Shown: piece after piece, positions 29,301-38,792 of the stretch | How positions within the stretch are numbered: the first letter of the stretch is position 1 | Layout of the letters: the number at the start of each line of letters is the position of its first letter | DNA from: Woeseiaceae bacterium | GTDB lineage: Bacteria > Pseudomonadota > Gammaproteobacteria > Steroidobacterales > Woeseiaceae | Reading direction: 5' to 3' | Length of the DNA: 64,000 nt | Assembly: GCA_028289545.1 (NCBI GenBank) | Contig: JANQPG010000092.1 | Coordinates: forward strand, 20,443-84,442 | Position numbers and translations under genes: made by a program | Notes under the pieces: generated by a model | The model's database searches: none | Told to the model about the DNA's origin: nothing | What the model saw: the letters and a program-made list of their open reading frames with translations, nothing else

Positions 29301-29522
29301 GAAAGCGAGGACGTTCCCTTCAAGGTTGTCGAAGTGCGCAAGCAGGAGTTGATCGACGGATACTGGACCGCAACGGAGATCTTCGCTGATCATCGGCGGA
29401 ACAGGCACAGCACACTCTTCGAGTACAGCAAAGTGATGTACCTTGAAGAACTGGACGCCCAATATTTCGATCCTGCCTATCTCGAGCGCGCGCTGCCGGC
29501 GACGCTGCTGGTCTCACAGTAA
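26370..29522 (+). CDS. RND/MMPL transporter fused to C-terminal LolA-like outer-membrane lipoprotein-sorting domain
   Basis: Two RND TM blocks; then signal-peptide-like KRRAATTALALIAIAALTAGPELTHAEE; then LKLIEPPGERSTRITFLEPRAIRNTSFLSHDR..SRWLYLPATKRIRRIPSSDRGDHFLGTDFSYEDI; GTG 26370 overlaps upstream stop. Confidence 0.87.
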   Translation: MSGSNAGSSVFWRLTEHPIWVVSTSLLVIAWAAAGLSRLEKDTSVRAFIPTDHPSVVTEQSIEEIFGIGDAFAVALEFHNGKTVFDGEALALVEELTTALGEIDNVNRDRIASIGTESSISGSDEGVDVVPYVEDPVADTDTVLTRERWLEMPPHQSTLVSLDESSALIIFEVEDASRAAETYAEVLRVAHSISYPDVTLDVAGPAAVSAYLSQRIDRDAKLLQPAVFLVVLLFVYLAFRRAGATLCAFVIVAGTTIGAMGIMSWQGVAYYAITNALPVILVSVAVADAVHVMSHYYQLRAADPTLPVRSAVVASMEATARPIFFTSATTIAGFCGIGLASIMPPISYFSWYAALGVAMAWAFSMVTLPNAMMLLNLQPSRAFDSWRTSKPGAIGRSLLAASRFGVRHPVVVLGAFLMLAVVALGQATSLRFDRSQVENFDPDEPIRAADEFINSKFAGTSFLDVLVESSDPEGLLTTEAMGQIVDLQDFMEQQEDVVLTVSIADYLSLLHAAIENTAAIAPRELPDSSDAIKQYMFVYEASGDPTDFEEEIDASGSKALVRGMLNTLHFSESRKAVEAIQQHIDDTFADSALRVTLGGDVNTTYHWMTRLESSHFKGVGLSLSLVLILSVAVFRSIPLGVLAVVPVTLTVLLIYAVMASLGIYLEPATSMFAAISVGLGVDFAIHLIERLQRARSTEPTLERALELAIPLIGRACFFNILALGLGFSVLMLSGLPMLQRFGGMVALAAFASFAAALLIIPSWFSLSERMAKPVPGKRRAATTALALIAIAALTAGPELTHAEEATADWVAQQVANRAEATATRRVIEMTLTNRRGKVRQRQALVLKLIEPPGERSTRITFLEPRAIRNTSFLSHDRGGQSESRWLYLPATKRIRRIPSSDRGDHFLGTDFSYEDIQSDLKFDLDDYDFALGATADEGAYMLLGEPRSEAIAKELGFDRFAATIDAVSFLPSRIEFFESEDVPFKVVEVRKQELIDGYWTATEIFADHRRNRHSTLFEYSKVMYLEELDAQYFDPAYLERALPATLLVSQ

Positions 29523-29527
29523 CCGAG

Positions 29528-30841
29528 ATGACCCGGTTGAAGCTGATGGTCCTTTGCGGCGGCTTGGCTACATCATTTGCCGAAGCGGCCGTTCTGGAGA
29601 GCTACGATCTCAACGCGAAGCTTGCGTATGCAATCAGCACGGAAGGGCGCGAGCAGGTGCAGCAGGCGGTAACCGTGGAAGCCGAAGCTACTGTAAGAGC
29701 TTCCAAGACCCTGCTGTTGCAACTCGGCGCGCGGTTCTCGTTCGACGCGGCGGACGTGTTGCGACCGAATCGTGACGACGAACGGATCTTTGCACACGCG
29801 AACCGGTTTAACCGCCGCCCGGCCGTTGGCGATAGTGGAGAGATTGAGTTTCGCGAACTCTTTCTGGAATGGCAGCAAGGCGAGAGCCGGATCAGAGCGG
29901 GAAGACAGCAGCTGATGTGGAGCAGCCTTGACGGTGTATCCCTGTTTGCCGTTAACCCGAGTGATTTTCATGAGTTCGTTCTGAACGACGAAACGGAACG
30001 TCAGCAGCCGCAGTGGGGGCTGTACTTCGATTTCCCGGTAGGCAGTTGGAGGCTTGAGAGTGCAGCGCTGCTGGACAGCTCCGTGCATGACATACCGGAC
30101 CCGGGCGCATGGTTTGAATTCACGGCGCCGCAGTTTCGTTTCGGTGCGCCTCTCGAGCAGCCAACACGCGCCGTCGATATCGAAACACAGCTGCCCGATA
30201 CGATCAAAGATGCGACTTATGCGTTGCGAGCCTCCAGAGCCTTGGGGAATACACGTATCGTCTTTGCGGGATTGATCGGGAACGAGTACGAGGCAGTCGG
30301 CGACCTCGAGCAAGGCGCTGCCGCACCGGTCCTGACCCGGACTTTCCCGCGGCGACGGCTGGCCAAGATCGGTCTGGAAACCGGTGCAGGTTCGGTTGTG
30401 TTTCGCGGCGAGCTTGTCGGCCAATTCGACAAAGTGTTGAACACAAGGGACCGTGGCGATCTTGCGGTGACCGAAGTGGATGTATTGGCGCTGGGCGTCG
30501 GTACCGATCTGAACCTGCCACACGATCTGTTCATGAACCTGCAGCTTCTCCTGGAACGCGTTCGCGATGCGCCAGAAGCGTTGGTCAAACCGGAGCGAAA
30601 CGACTTGTTGACGGTTACGCTGCAAAGACCGTTCTTGTACAACACCCTGGTTCTGAAGTGGCGGTGGTTTCGCGATCTGGAACGGGGTGATTCACTGAGC
30701 CAGGCGAGCTTGAACTATTCGCCTTCGGATACGATGACCGTCGAGCTATTGGGCGCCTGGTTCTCTGGCTCGCCAAGAGGGCGATTTGGGCAGTTTGACC
30801 GACAGGACCTGATCCGCCTGACCTTGCGATACAGTTTCTAG
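29528..30841 (+). CDS. outer-membrane beta-barrel protein (DUF1302/alginate-export-like)
   Basis: Signal peptide, WQQGESRIRAGRQQLMWSSLDGVSLFAVNPSDF, terminal LTLRYSF. Confidence 0.75.
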   Translation: MTRLKLMVLCGGLATSFAEAAVLESYDLNAKLAYAISTEGREQVQQAVTVEAEATVRASKTLLLQLGARFSFDAADVLRPNRDDERIFAHANRFNRRPAVGDSGEIEFRELFLEWQQGESRIRAGRQQLMWSSLDGVSLFAVNPSDFHEFVLNDETERQQPQWGLYFDFPVGSWRLESAALLDSSVHDIPDPGAWFEFTAPQFRFGAPLEQPTRAVDIETQLPDTIKDATYALRASRALGNTRIVFAGLIGNEYEAVGDLEQGAAAPVLTRTFPRRRLAKIGLETGAGSVVFRGELVGQFDKVLNTRDRGDLAVTEVDVLALGVGTDLNLPHDLFMNLQLLLERVRDAPEALVKPERNDLLTVTLQRPFLYNTLVLKWRWFRDLERGDSLSQASLNYSPSDTMTVELLGAWFSGSPRGRFGQFDRQDLIRLTLRYSF

Positions 30842-30895
30842 CGCAAGGGCGGCGTGCACGCCTCCAGGTAACGTCGCTCTTGACGACTCGCGCTC

Positions 30896-31591
30896 CTAGG
30901 GGTTGTCTGCCGGCCTCGCGTCGTCCAGCGCCTGCTCGAAGGTCGCGACCGTTCGAGGAATAAACGGCCGGTACACGTATCGGAGCAACCGGCCGGGCAG
31001 CCAGCGGCCGCGCTCCTCCCGGGCCACACGTGCCCGCGGGTGGTCGAGAAACGCGCGTATACCTCGCTTGATTTCGGGCAACTGCGAAAAGATCTCGATG
31101 CGCTTCAGGTGCTTCAGGTTTTTATAGCCATAGTGTTGAGGTGCGATGAGCCGTGCCGGCGCCCCGTGTCGCACGTCGAGCCGTTCGCCGTCGAGTTGGG
31201 TGGCAATGAGCACGTCGTCGTTCAGCACATCCACAAGAGGCAGTGACGTTGCATAACCGTCCTGCGCGCGAAAAACAACGCCGCTGCGCTCGTCGGTCGA
31301 GAGGCCGGTTGTTTGTACGTAGGTTTCGAATACGTCGCGGAATCGGATGCCGGTCCATCGATTGCCCACATGGCTCCAGGTCGTCACGCAGTGGAAATCG
31401 CGTTCCATCGTCACGGGATCGAGGGCGCTGTCCTCACAGTCGAGTGACATGAGGTCGGCTCCGTCTACCTGGATCGAAACAATTGCGCGGGTCGTCTCGG
31501 ATGGGAATCGGTCGGCGTACTGCGGCAGTCCGAATCTCGGAAAGTCTTCACGGACTCTTTGTCCAGGAGGCAGTGCCATGTGCGTTCTCAC
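30896..31591 (-). CDS. molybdopterin-dependent oxidoreductase (sulfite-oxidase-like fold)
   Basis: ERDFHCVTTWSHVGNRWTGIRFRDVFE (Mo-ligand Cys region), GAPARLIAPQHYGYKNLKHLKRIE. Confidence 0.88.
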   Translation of the reverse strand: MRTHMALPPGQRVREDFPRFGLPQYADRFPSETTRAIVSIQVDGADLMSLDCEDSALDPVTMERDFHCVTTWSHVGNRWTGIRFRDVFETYVQTTGLSTDERSGVVFRAQDGYATSLPLVDVLNDDVLIATQLDGERLDVRHGAPARLIAPQHYGYKNLKHLKRIEIFSQLPEIKRGIRAFLDHPRARVAREERGRWLPGRLLRYVYRPFIPRTVATFEQALDDARPADNP

Positions 31592-31699
31592 TCACCCGGG
31601 TGTTGGTGGCTGCGGGCCTATTGTATTGCGGCGTTCTCAGGCTGGTCCATAGCTTCGATGCCGTTTCCCGATCATGGCGGGAGGAGGGCAGCCCCGCTT

Positions 31700-32194
31700 C
31701 TACGCGACGCTGCCGATGCGTGTGGCCAGATACTCTTCGAGACGCGCAAACGTGCCGTTCCAGCCCTCGCCAACACCCAGCCGGCCGGCCTTTTTCACGA
31801 TGCGTTCGTGGACCAGGCGCACAAACGTACCGTCGGAGGTCGCTGCAAACGTGACCGTGACCTGTGACGGTGCGGTTTTTTCGACGTGGCCGTCGTCGAA
31901 GCGGCGTTCGTGAATCCAGCTGAACACGAGCCGGCTGTCGGTGACCACCTCCAGGTACTGGCCCTCCAGCACGTCTCGCTGCCCGTTGTTGTCGCCGTAG
32001 TCGAGGCGCCAGCGGCCGCCGACGCGAGCGTCGACTCTGGCGGTGTAGAGGCCGTTGCCGCCGGGACCGAACCAGGCCTTCATTTCTTTCCCGTCGGTCC
32101 ACGCGCGGAAGACGCGTTCGGGTGATGCATTGAAATGACCCTCGACGACGACGGGCTCGTCGCCCAACGGCGATTTCAGAAACGGCAGGCTCAT
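31700..32194 (-). CDS. SRPBCC/AHSA1-domain protein
   Basis: GHFNASPERVFRAWTDGKEMKAWFGPGGN. Confidence 0.88.
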   Translation of the reverse strand: MSLPFLKSPLGDEPVVVEGHFNASPERVFRAWTDGKEMKAWFGPGGNGLYTARVDARVGGRWRLDYGDNNGQRDVLEGQYLEVVTDSRLVFSWIHERRFDDGHVEKTAPSQVTVTFAATSDGTFVRLVHERIVKKAGRLGVGEGWNGTFARLEEYLATRIGSVA

Positions 32195-32505
32195 GGGTTT
32201 TGCTCCAGGTGCTGTGCGAGGGCGTCGAACTGGTCGGTCCAGAAGCGCTCGTAAGTCTCAAACCACGTTGCCGCGTCTTTTAGTGGCGCCGCAACAAGCC
32301 GGCAGTATCGTGTCCGGCCCCGTTTGTCGACCGCCACCAGTCCTGCATCCGAGAGTACGCGCACGTGCTTCGATACCGCAGTCTGTGACATATCGAAAGG
32401 CTCCGCCACCTCGGAGAGTGGCGCCTCACCGCGCGTAAGACGTGCGAGTATTGCGCGCCGGGTGCTGTCGCTCACGGCGGTAAACACCTGATCGAGCTGA
32501 TCCAT
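32191..32505 (-). CDS. ArsR-family transcriptional regulator
   Basis: VFTAVSDSTRRAILARLTRGEAPLSEVAEPFDMSQTAVSKHVRVLSDAGLV. Confidence 0.92.
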   Translation of the reverse strand: MDQLDQVFTAVSDSTRRAILARLTRGEAPLSEVAEPFDMSQTAVSKHVRVLSDAGLVAVDKRGRTRYCRLVAAPLKDAATWFETYERFWTDQFDALAQHLEQNP

Positions 32506-32520
32506 GCGGCTTCCTTAATT

Positions 32521-32577
32521 AGTCAACTTAGTGGTTGACTATAGCGGTCACTGCTGTAAAGTCAACCATAAGGTTGA
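32521..32577. promoter_or_regulatory. two inverted repeats between divergent arsR-like and GST genes (putative operators)
   Basis: AGTCAAC-ttagtg-GTTGACT (32521-32540) and TCAACC-ataa-GGTTGA (32562-32577). Confidence 0.75.
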
Positions 32578-32600
32578 GTGTAAGGAAGGAGGCAGCAACC

Positions 32601-33209
32601 GTGAAACTCTATACAGCGCCGTCACCGAGCGGCCTGCGCGTCAGCGCTTTTATCGCTGAGAAGGGCATCGAGATACCGACCGAAACGCTCGACATTCAGG
32701 TAGGGGAGACCCGAACGGACGAGTTCCTGCAAAAAAATTCTCTTGGTGAGATTCCCGTTCTCGAACTCGACGACGGCACACTGCTGACCGAAACACTGGC
32801 CATCTGCCGTTACCTCGAGGCGCTATACCCGGAAGATCCGTTAATGGGCACGGATCCGCTGACGACAGCAAAGGTCGACATGTGGTCACGGCGCATGGAA
32901 CAGCAAGTCATGGGTCCTATTGCGCAGGTGGCGCAGCATACGTTTACATTCTTTGCCGACAAACTGGAGCAGCTGCCGGCGTACGCGGAAACGCAGAAAC
33001 GGCTGCAGGACAAACGCTGGGGTTGGCTGGATGCGGAACTCGCGGACGGTCGCCGCTACGTGTGCGACGACGTGTTCTCAGTGGCGGACATTACCGGCAT
33101 GGCCGTGCTCATGATTTGTCAGTTTGCGGAGATGCCGGTTCCGGAGCGGTTCGGTAACGTGAAGCGGTGGGAGACTGCAATGTATGAGCGGTCGTCGTGG
33201 GCCGGTTAG
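32601..33209 (+). CDS. glutathione S-transferase
   Basis: KLYTAPSPSGLRVSAFIAEKGIEIP..NSLGEIPVLELDDGTLLTETLAICRYLE; GTG start 32601. Confidence 0.9.
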   Translation: MKLYTAPSPSGLRVSAFIAEKGIEIPTETLDIQVGETRTDEFLQKNSLGEIPVLELDDGTLLTETLAICRYLEALYPEDPLMGTDPLTTAKVDMWSRRMEQQVMGPIAQVAQHTFTFFADKLEQLPAYAETQKRLQDKRWGWLDAELADGRRYVCDDVFSVADITGMAVLMICQFAEMPVPERFGNVKRWETAMYERSSWAG

Positions 33210-34195
33210 CCACGGGCTCGAAACTCCAGAGGTGAGCGGCCTGTCCAGCGACGAAAACCGCGCGCAAAACTATTCGGATCGCGATAGGCGAGAAGCGAGG
33301 CTATTTCGGCAATCTGCAGCGAGCTCTTGGTCAGATAACGAACGGCAAGATCCTTTCGGGTTTCGTCGAGCACCCTCTGAAACGTCGTGCCTTCCGAACT
33401 CAGAGCGCGCTGCAACGTGCTGCGGCTTATTCCGATGGAGAGACAAACGTCCGTCGCGCTGGATCTTCCGATCGCAAACAGCTCCATGAGCGTCGAACGC
33501 ACTCGAGCGGCCATCGATACCTCGGCTCGCTGAGCTTCAAGCTGGCATTTGAGGTCCTGTTCGAAATCTGCCCACAGCCGGCTGTTCTCCGAGATGAACG
33601 GTCGTCTTGCATCCTCAGCGGCGTATGCCAACGTACTGCACTCACCGGGTTCCGGCATGACGCCGAGGTGTCCGGCAATCGCGTGGCGCTCCTTCCTCGA
33701 CGCGTGCAGTTTTGCCGCGACCGGTCTCATAGGGTGGGCGGTTGCCAGCCTCGCGGCTTCCGCGAAGTACACGAGGTGCAAGGCACCCAGCGTTGGCGGC
33801 ACTTCCAGCTTCGTGTCGGCGGAGCGATGTTCGATCCATAGCAGACCTTCGTCCCAGTAGTATCGCACCTGAGTTGGCCCCAGCAGCGATTTATAGAGCG
33901 ACAAGCGTTTCAAGCCCGTCTCGAGATTCGGGGCGCAGGTTAGCGAGAAGAAAGCGGGTATGACCGGTCCGCGCGCGATAGTAATGCCAAGGTGGGTCAC
34001 GAACTCCGGATTATCGGTTAACGACTCCATGGCATTCCATGCGTCGAAGTACTGGGCGGCGTTGACACGAACGTCTCCGTTTGCCCGTACGAGGTGCGTC
34101 AAACCCGCACGACTCAGCATCGCTTCGGGATCGATACCGAGGATTCGGCAGCACACTTCCGTGCCCATCGAAAGCGAATAGTTTTCGTCGTTGTT
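33206..34195 (-). CDS. AraC-family regulator (arabinose-binding-domain type)
   Basis: C-terminal HTH YLTKSSLQIAEIASLLAYRDPNSFARGFRRWTGRSPLEFR; ORF open to 34303 but the extension encodes a DNA repeat, so a start near 34195 is preferred. Confidence 0.85.
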   Translation of the reverse strand, partial: NNDENYSLSMGTEVCCRILGIDPEAMLSRAGLTHLVRANGDVRVNAAQYFDAWNAMESLTDNPEFVTHLGITIARGPVIPAFFSLTCAPNLETGLKRLSLYKSLLGPTQVRYYWDEGLLWIEHRSADTKLEVPPTLGALHLVYFAEAARLATAHPMRPVAAKLHASRKERHAIAGHLGVMPEPGECSTLAYAAEDARRPFISENSRLWADFEQDLKCQLEAQRAEVSMAARVRSTLMELFAIGRSSATDVCLSIGISRSTLQRALSSEGTTFQRVLDETRKDLAVRYLTKSSLQIAEIASLLAYRDPNSFARGFRRWTGRSPLEFRARG

Positions 34196-34254
34196 CAATC
34201 CAGTGCGTTCCTCATCGCCGCGGCTTATGCAGGAATGCCACGGTCTCGGTTCAA

Positions 34255-34301
34255 TGAACAGGTTCTGCAGTGCGTTTGAACGATTCTGCAGGCCATTGAA
34301 C
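34255..34301. promoter_or_regulatory. direct-repeat operator candidate for AraC-type regulator
   Basis: TTCTGCAG-N5-TTGAAC (34263-34281) and TTCTGCAG-N4-TTGAAC (34284-34301); additional TGAAC at 34255. Confidence 0.6.
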
Positions 34302-34389
34302 ACATTTGCATATTGTACGACGTCAGGTGGGTATCTAGGCTGCCTGAAAGACCAGTCTTCCGACTGCGAGCCTGATAGGGGAGAAGCGT

Positions 34390-34851
34390 TTGCAACTTTC
34401 GGTTAACGGAAAAACACATGAGGTGGATGTCGAGCCCGACATGCCGTTGCTTTGGGTGCTGCGAGACGAGCTCGGCATCAAGGAGCCCAAGTACGGCTGC
34501 GGCATTGCCCAGTGCGGCGCGTGCACAGTACACGTCGGTGGCTCGCCCGTCCGTTCGTGTCAGCTGCCGGTCGGCAGTGTCTGGAGCGACGTGAAGACCC
34601 TCTCCGGTCTGGGTGCCGGCGGCGCGCTTCATCCGCTGCAGACGGCATGGATTGAGCACCAGGTCGCCCAGTGCGGTTACTGCCAATCGGGTCAAATCAT
34701 GCAGGCCGCGGATCTTCTTGCGCGAAATCCTAATCCGAGCGATGCCGACATCGATGCCGCCATGTCTGCAAATCTCTGCCGCTGCGGAGCCTATCCGCGA
34801 ATTCGAGCCGCGATAAAAGCGGCCGCAGCAAGCATGCGTGGCGGCGAATGA
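34390..34851 (+). CDS. iorA: (2Fe-2S)-binding small subunit of isoquinoline 1-oxidoreductase/aldehyde oxidase-type enzyme
   Basis: [36 protein letters not shown]. Confidence 0.88.
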   Translation: MQLSVNGKTHEVDVEPDMPLLWVLRDELGIKEPKYGCGIAQCGACTVHVGGSPVRSCQLPVGSVWSDVKTLSGLGAGGALHPLQTAWIEHQVAQCGYCQSGQIMQAADLLARNPNPSDADIDAAMSANLCRCGAYPRIRAAIKAAAASMRGGE

Positions 34852-37133
34852 ACGAGGTATCGAAAGATCCAAAGAAAGCCAACAACGGGAAAGCCGATAA
34901 ACCGAAGGTGAGTCGACGAAAGTTTCTGATTGGCTCGGCTGCCGTTGCGGGCGGCGTTGCCTTCGGCGCCTACTTCATTCTCAGAACGCCGGCGAATCCG
35001 CTACTCAGAGACCTTGGGCCCGGCGAAGCCGCCATTACTCCGTTCGTCAAAATTACGGAGACCGGCATTACCTTCATCGTACCCCGCGCCGACGTGGGAC
35101 AGGGCATCCTGTCGACTCAGGCTCATCTGATCGCGGAGGAGCTCGATATCGATCCTGGTACCGTCACCCTGGATCCGGGTCAGCCGCATCCGATTTACGT
35201 CAACGCAAAGATCGCCTCGAACAGTCTGCCGTTTCAGCCGCTGGACGAGGGTTTTGTGCCTCGGACCGTTCGGGACCTGATGGAAACCGTCGCGCGGGTG
35301 TCTGGTGCACAGTTCACTGGAGGTTCGTCGTCCGTGGCTGACCTTCACGAGAAACTGCGGCACGCCGGCGCCGCTGCCCGGGAAACCCTGAAGACAGCCG
35401 CCGCGGGCCGCTACGGAATACCCGCCGCCAGTCTTGCAACCGAAAACGGCGAGGTTGTATTCCCGGACGGCCGCCGAATCGCATACACCGAACTGGCCGC
35501 GGACGCCGCGCTCGTCGAACCCGTAACCGACGTAGAGCTCCGCCCGCCGGAAAGATGGCGGAAGCTGGGGACAGTGTTTCAGCGTATCGACATCGTCGCG
35601 AAATCGACCGGGGCGCAGCGCTACGGCATCGACATCGAACTGCCGGATATGCTGTATGCGGCGGTGCGTGCAAATCCGGGGCGCGGCGTGAGTTTTGATC
35701 GCTACGACGACTCGGTTGCGCGCGAAATCCGCGGCGTCCATGTTGTCGTGGAAGTCACCGACGGCCTCGCCGTCGTCGCCGATAACACCTGGCGTGCTTT
35801 TCGTGCGGCGGCTGCTCTCGATGTCGACTGGCAAACACCGGACTACCCGGCATCGAGCGAGGAAATGTGGCGAGTTCTCGAAGATGCCCACAGGGAGGAC
35901 AACATCGATAGCCGTCTGCGCGATGACGGAGATGTCGATGAGGCGCTCGACGGCGCGGACGTCGTGTCTGCCGAGTACCGCGCTCCGTTCCTCGCGCATG
36001 CGGCGCTGGAACCGCTTAACGCGACGGTGCTCGTCGAGCCGGATCACGTGACTGTGTGGACGGCAACGCAGGTGCCCACTGCAATTCGGGACGCCGCCGC
36101 CGAGATGACCGGGGTGGGCAAGGAAAACGTGACGCTGCATGTGTTACCGGCAGGCGGCAGCTTCGGTCGTCGACTGGACCATGACTACGTAGTACAGGCG
36201 ATCGAGGTTGCCATGAGCGTGCCGGGCACACCGGTCAAGACTACGTGGAGCCGTGAAGCGGACATGGCGCACGATTTTCCGAGGCCGTTTCACATGGCGC
36301 GCGCCCGCGGCGCCGTGTCCGGCGGCCGCGTTGTCGCCTGCGACATCGACACGATCAGTCCATCTCTCTCGGCCAGCTGGTTTGGGCGTGTTTTCATTGT
36401 GCCGCCCGGCCCTGACACGCTCATTGTCTGGGGGGCGTACGATCAGCCTTACGCGATACCTCACTACCGGGTGACCGGGTACAAGGCCCCCGAGGTCGTG
36501 CCGATTGGGTCATGGCGCTCGCCCGGCGCTTGCTCCAACAGCTTCTTCCACGAGGCTTTCCTGTCCGAGTTGATCGCTGCTGCGGGCGTCGATCCGCTGG
36601 AGGAACGTCTTCGTCTGATCAGTGATCCGACGTCTCGTCGTGTGCTCGAGGCGGTGGGGGAGATGTGCAGCTGGAACGGCCCCGATATTGGGGCAGGGCG
36701 GGGCCGTGGTATTGCCTTTGCACATTCGCATCACGTTCCCGTCGCAGAGGTCGTGGACGTCACCGTAACGGACCGGGGGCTGCGAATCGACGACGTATGG
36801 ATAGCGGCCGACTGCGGGACGGTATTCGATCCCGTAAACGCAGAGGCGCAGCTGACCGGGGCGGCCATCTGGGGCTTGGGTCACGCGATGAACTGCGAAC
36901 TGACTTACGAAAATTACGCGCCGTTGCAAACGAACTATCACGCTTTTCAGGGTATGCGGCTTTACCAAACTCCTCGATTCCACACGAAACTTCTGGAGCA
37001 AGCCCCTGCCGTGGCAGGGCTGGGGGAGCCCGCAACCGCACCTGCCGCGCCGGCGTTGGCGGACGCGATATTTGCGGCAACCGGACAGCGTCTGAGGGAA
37101 ATGCCCTTCAACCGGTTTGTCGATTTCGCGTGA
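34848..37133 (+). CDS. iorB: molybdopterin-binding large subunit, xanthine-dehydrogenase/IorB-like, Tat signal
   Basis: [16 protein letters not shown] Tat signal; [39 protein letters not shown]; overlaps preceding gene by 4 nt. Confidence 0.88.
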   Translation: MNEVSKDPKKANNGKADKPKVSRRKFLIGSAAVAGGVAFGAYFILRTPANPLLRDLGPGEAAITPFVKITETGITFIVPRADVGQGILSTQAHLIAEELDIDPGTVTLDPGQPHPIYVNAKIASNSLPFQPLDEGFVPRTVRDLMETVARVSGAQFTGGSSSVADLHEKLRHAGAAARETLKTAAAGRYGIPAASLATENGEVVFPDGRRIAYTELAADAALVEPVTDVELRPPERWRKLGTVFQRIDIVAKSTGAQRYGIDIELPDMLYAAVRANPGRGVSFDRYDDSVAREIRGVHVVVEVTDGLAVVADNTWRAFRAAAALDVDWQTPDYPASSEEMWRVLEDAHREDNIDSRLRDDGDVDEALDGADVVSAEYRAPFLAHAALEPLNATVLVEPDHVTVWTATQVPTAIRDAAAEMTGVGKENVTLHVLPAGGSFGRRLDHDYVVQAIEVAMSVPGTPVKTTWSREADMAHDFPRPFHMARARGAVSGGRVVACDIDTISPSLSASWFGRVFIVPPGPDTLIVWGAYDQPYAIPHYRVTGYKAPEVVPIGSWRSPGACSNSFFHEAFLSELIAAAGVDPLEERLRLISDPTSRRVLEAVGEMCSWNGPDIGAGRGRGIAFAHSHHVPVAEVVDVTVTDRGLRIDDVWIAADCGTVFDPVNAEAQLTGAAIWGLGHAMNCELTYENYAPLQTNYHAFQGMRLYQTPRFHTKLLEQAPAVAGLGEPATAPAAPALADAIFAATGQRLREMPFNRFVDFA

Positions 37134-37202
37134 AGGTACACCGTGTCAGGCTACTCTCGAAGGCCCCGGCGAAAGATAGATAGCTGGTGCGCGGTTCTCC
37201 GC

Positions 37203-38792
37203 TTACCCCGCCGTCTGTGACTTAACCGACGTACCCTCGAGAGACGATTTTGTCGGTTCCGCCGCAATGCCTTCTGGCCGAGTTCGGTAGGCCGCCGCGG
37301 CAAATCCAAGTGCCGTTACGAGCAAGGCCGCATCGATACTGAACAGTAGCGGTTTCGCCGCGTCAGAAGCCGCCATTGCGCTCGGGACATGCAGAGCAGT
37401 AACAACGGCAAGCACCGCGGCGATCGCAATGTAGTGATACCGCACCCAGCGGATTGGGTTCCGGCCGACGGTAATCGCCAGAAGACTGGCAATCCAGATG
37501 CTCAGGAATACGACTGTCAGCGGGGCTTCGAGCTTCGCTACCGTAACCAGCGCCGTGGCGACCAGCGCAGCTGAAAGACCCGTGGTCATCCCGCGCCACA
37601 GTGCTTCGGTTCTGGGTTTTGCCTGACCCTGCTGCCGCTTGCGCTTGAACCAGATCATCATGCCCGTGCTGGTAATGTAGGTCAGCGCGAGCGACAGCAC
37701 GAAGTAGAGAATTTTGATCGGATAGCCGCCGAACGTGCCGTAGTGCAGGGGCTGTACCATGCCGAACACCCGGGCGCCGGCCGGGCTGCCGCTACCGCCG
37801 AACTTCTCCAGGAACTCGCCGGAGTTGCGGTAGATGTCGGACGTACGCATCGAAAGAATGCCTTCCTCGTAGTAGGCAACGCTCGTCGTATGGCCGCTGC
37901 TCTTGGGATTGCTGGCAACGAGTATCGAGAAGCGGCGGTCTTCGGCCTCGGAGCGCAAAAGCATGGATTCGTAGTCCGGCGAAGCGCTCATCAAAGGCGC
38001 GTCCAGAACCGGTTGCGGTCCCTGGATCACCTGTATGGCGGCCTCCTGGTCGCCTTCGTAAGCCAGCATGGCGAGCGCAACCACGGTAATGCCGGCGACA
38101 CCGAGAAACGCACCGGTAAACGTAATCACGAGATGAAACGGCAGGCCCCAGACACTTAGACGGTTGTGCATGTCGGTCCAGGCCATGCGCGCGTTGCGCT
38201 TCAGGCGCAGTTTGAATGCGTCCTTGATGATGGTCGGGTGCGCAAAAATGCCCGATAGGATCAGTGTAAACATACACACACCGATAATCCCGACGAGATA
38301 GCGGCCCCAGGGATTGGGCAAGAGCAGCACCGTGTGCAGATCTTCGATCAGGTGCGCGTACGGCGCTTCGGCGACGCTCAGCAGCTCGCCCGTTTGCGGA
38401 TCGGCGACCCAGTCAGTGCTGTCGAGCGGCTCGCCGTGCCCGGCGCGCTGATTGAGGCGTACGGTCAGATAAGGCCGGAACTCGTCAGGCCCGTAAGCCA
38501 CGACGTTCAGTATTTCGTTGCCGTCCTTGAGTTCCGCCTCGGCGTTGTGTGCAGCGGCGGCGATGGCTCGCGGCGTCGTCTCGTAAGAGGCTTTGGTGCC
38601 GGGCAGTTCCCACAGCGAAATTTCCGGTACGAACAAGGTGAGCGCGCCGGACAAACTCACAATGTAGATCAGTGCGGCGAACGACAGCCCAAGCACCGAA
38701 TGCGAATCGATCATTTGCCGAACGAAGCGGTTGTTGCTGCCTTCGACTTTCCGGCCAGCTGTTGTTTCCCCGGTCAGGGTCTTTGACGTCAT
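37203..38792 (-). CDS. PepSY-associated TM (iron-uptake type) protein
   Basis: Multiple TM, NRFVRQMIDSHSVLGLSFAALIYIVSLSGALTLFVPEI typical PepSY_TM; start MTSKTL at 38792. Confidence 0.85.
   Translation of the reverse strand: MTSKTLTGETTAGRKVEGSNNRFVRQMIDSHSVLGLSFAALIYIVSLSGALTLFVPEISLWELPGTKASYETTPRAIAAAAHNAEAELKDGNEILNVVAYGPDEFRPYLTVRLNQRAGHGEPLDSTDWVADPQTGELLSVAEAPYAHLIEDLHTVLLLPNPWGRYLVGIIGVCMFTLILSGIFAHPTIIKDAFKLRLKRNARMAWTDMHNRLSVWGLPFHLVITFTGAFLGVAGITVVALAMLAYEGDQEAAIQVIQGPQPVLDAPLMSASPDYESMLLRSEAEDRRFSILVASNPKSSGHTTSVAYYEEGILSMRTSDIYRNSGEFLEKFGGSGSPAGARVFGMVQPLHYGTFGGYPIKILYFVLSLALTYITSTGMMIWFKRKRQQGQAKPRTEALWRGMTTGLSAALVATALVTVAKLEAPLTVVFLSIWIASLLAITVGRNPIRWVRYHYIAIAAVLAVVTALHVPSAMAASDAAKPLLFSIDAALLVTALGFAAAAYRTRPEGIAAEPTKSSLEGTSVKSQTAG

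Noticed and set aside
35001-36140. 379 aa minus-strand ORF opposite the molybdoenzyme large subunit
   Set aside because: Arg-rich antisense frame, no domain signature
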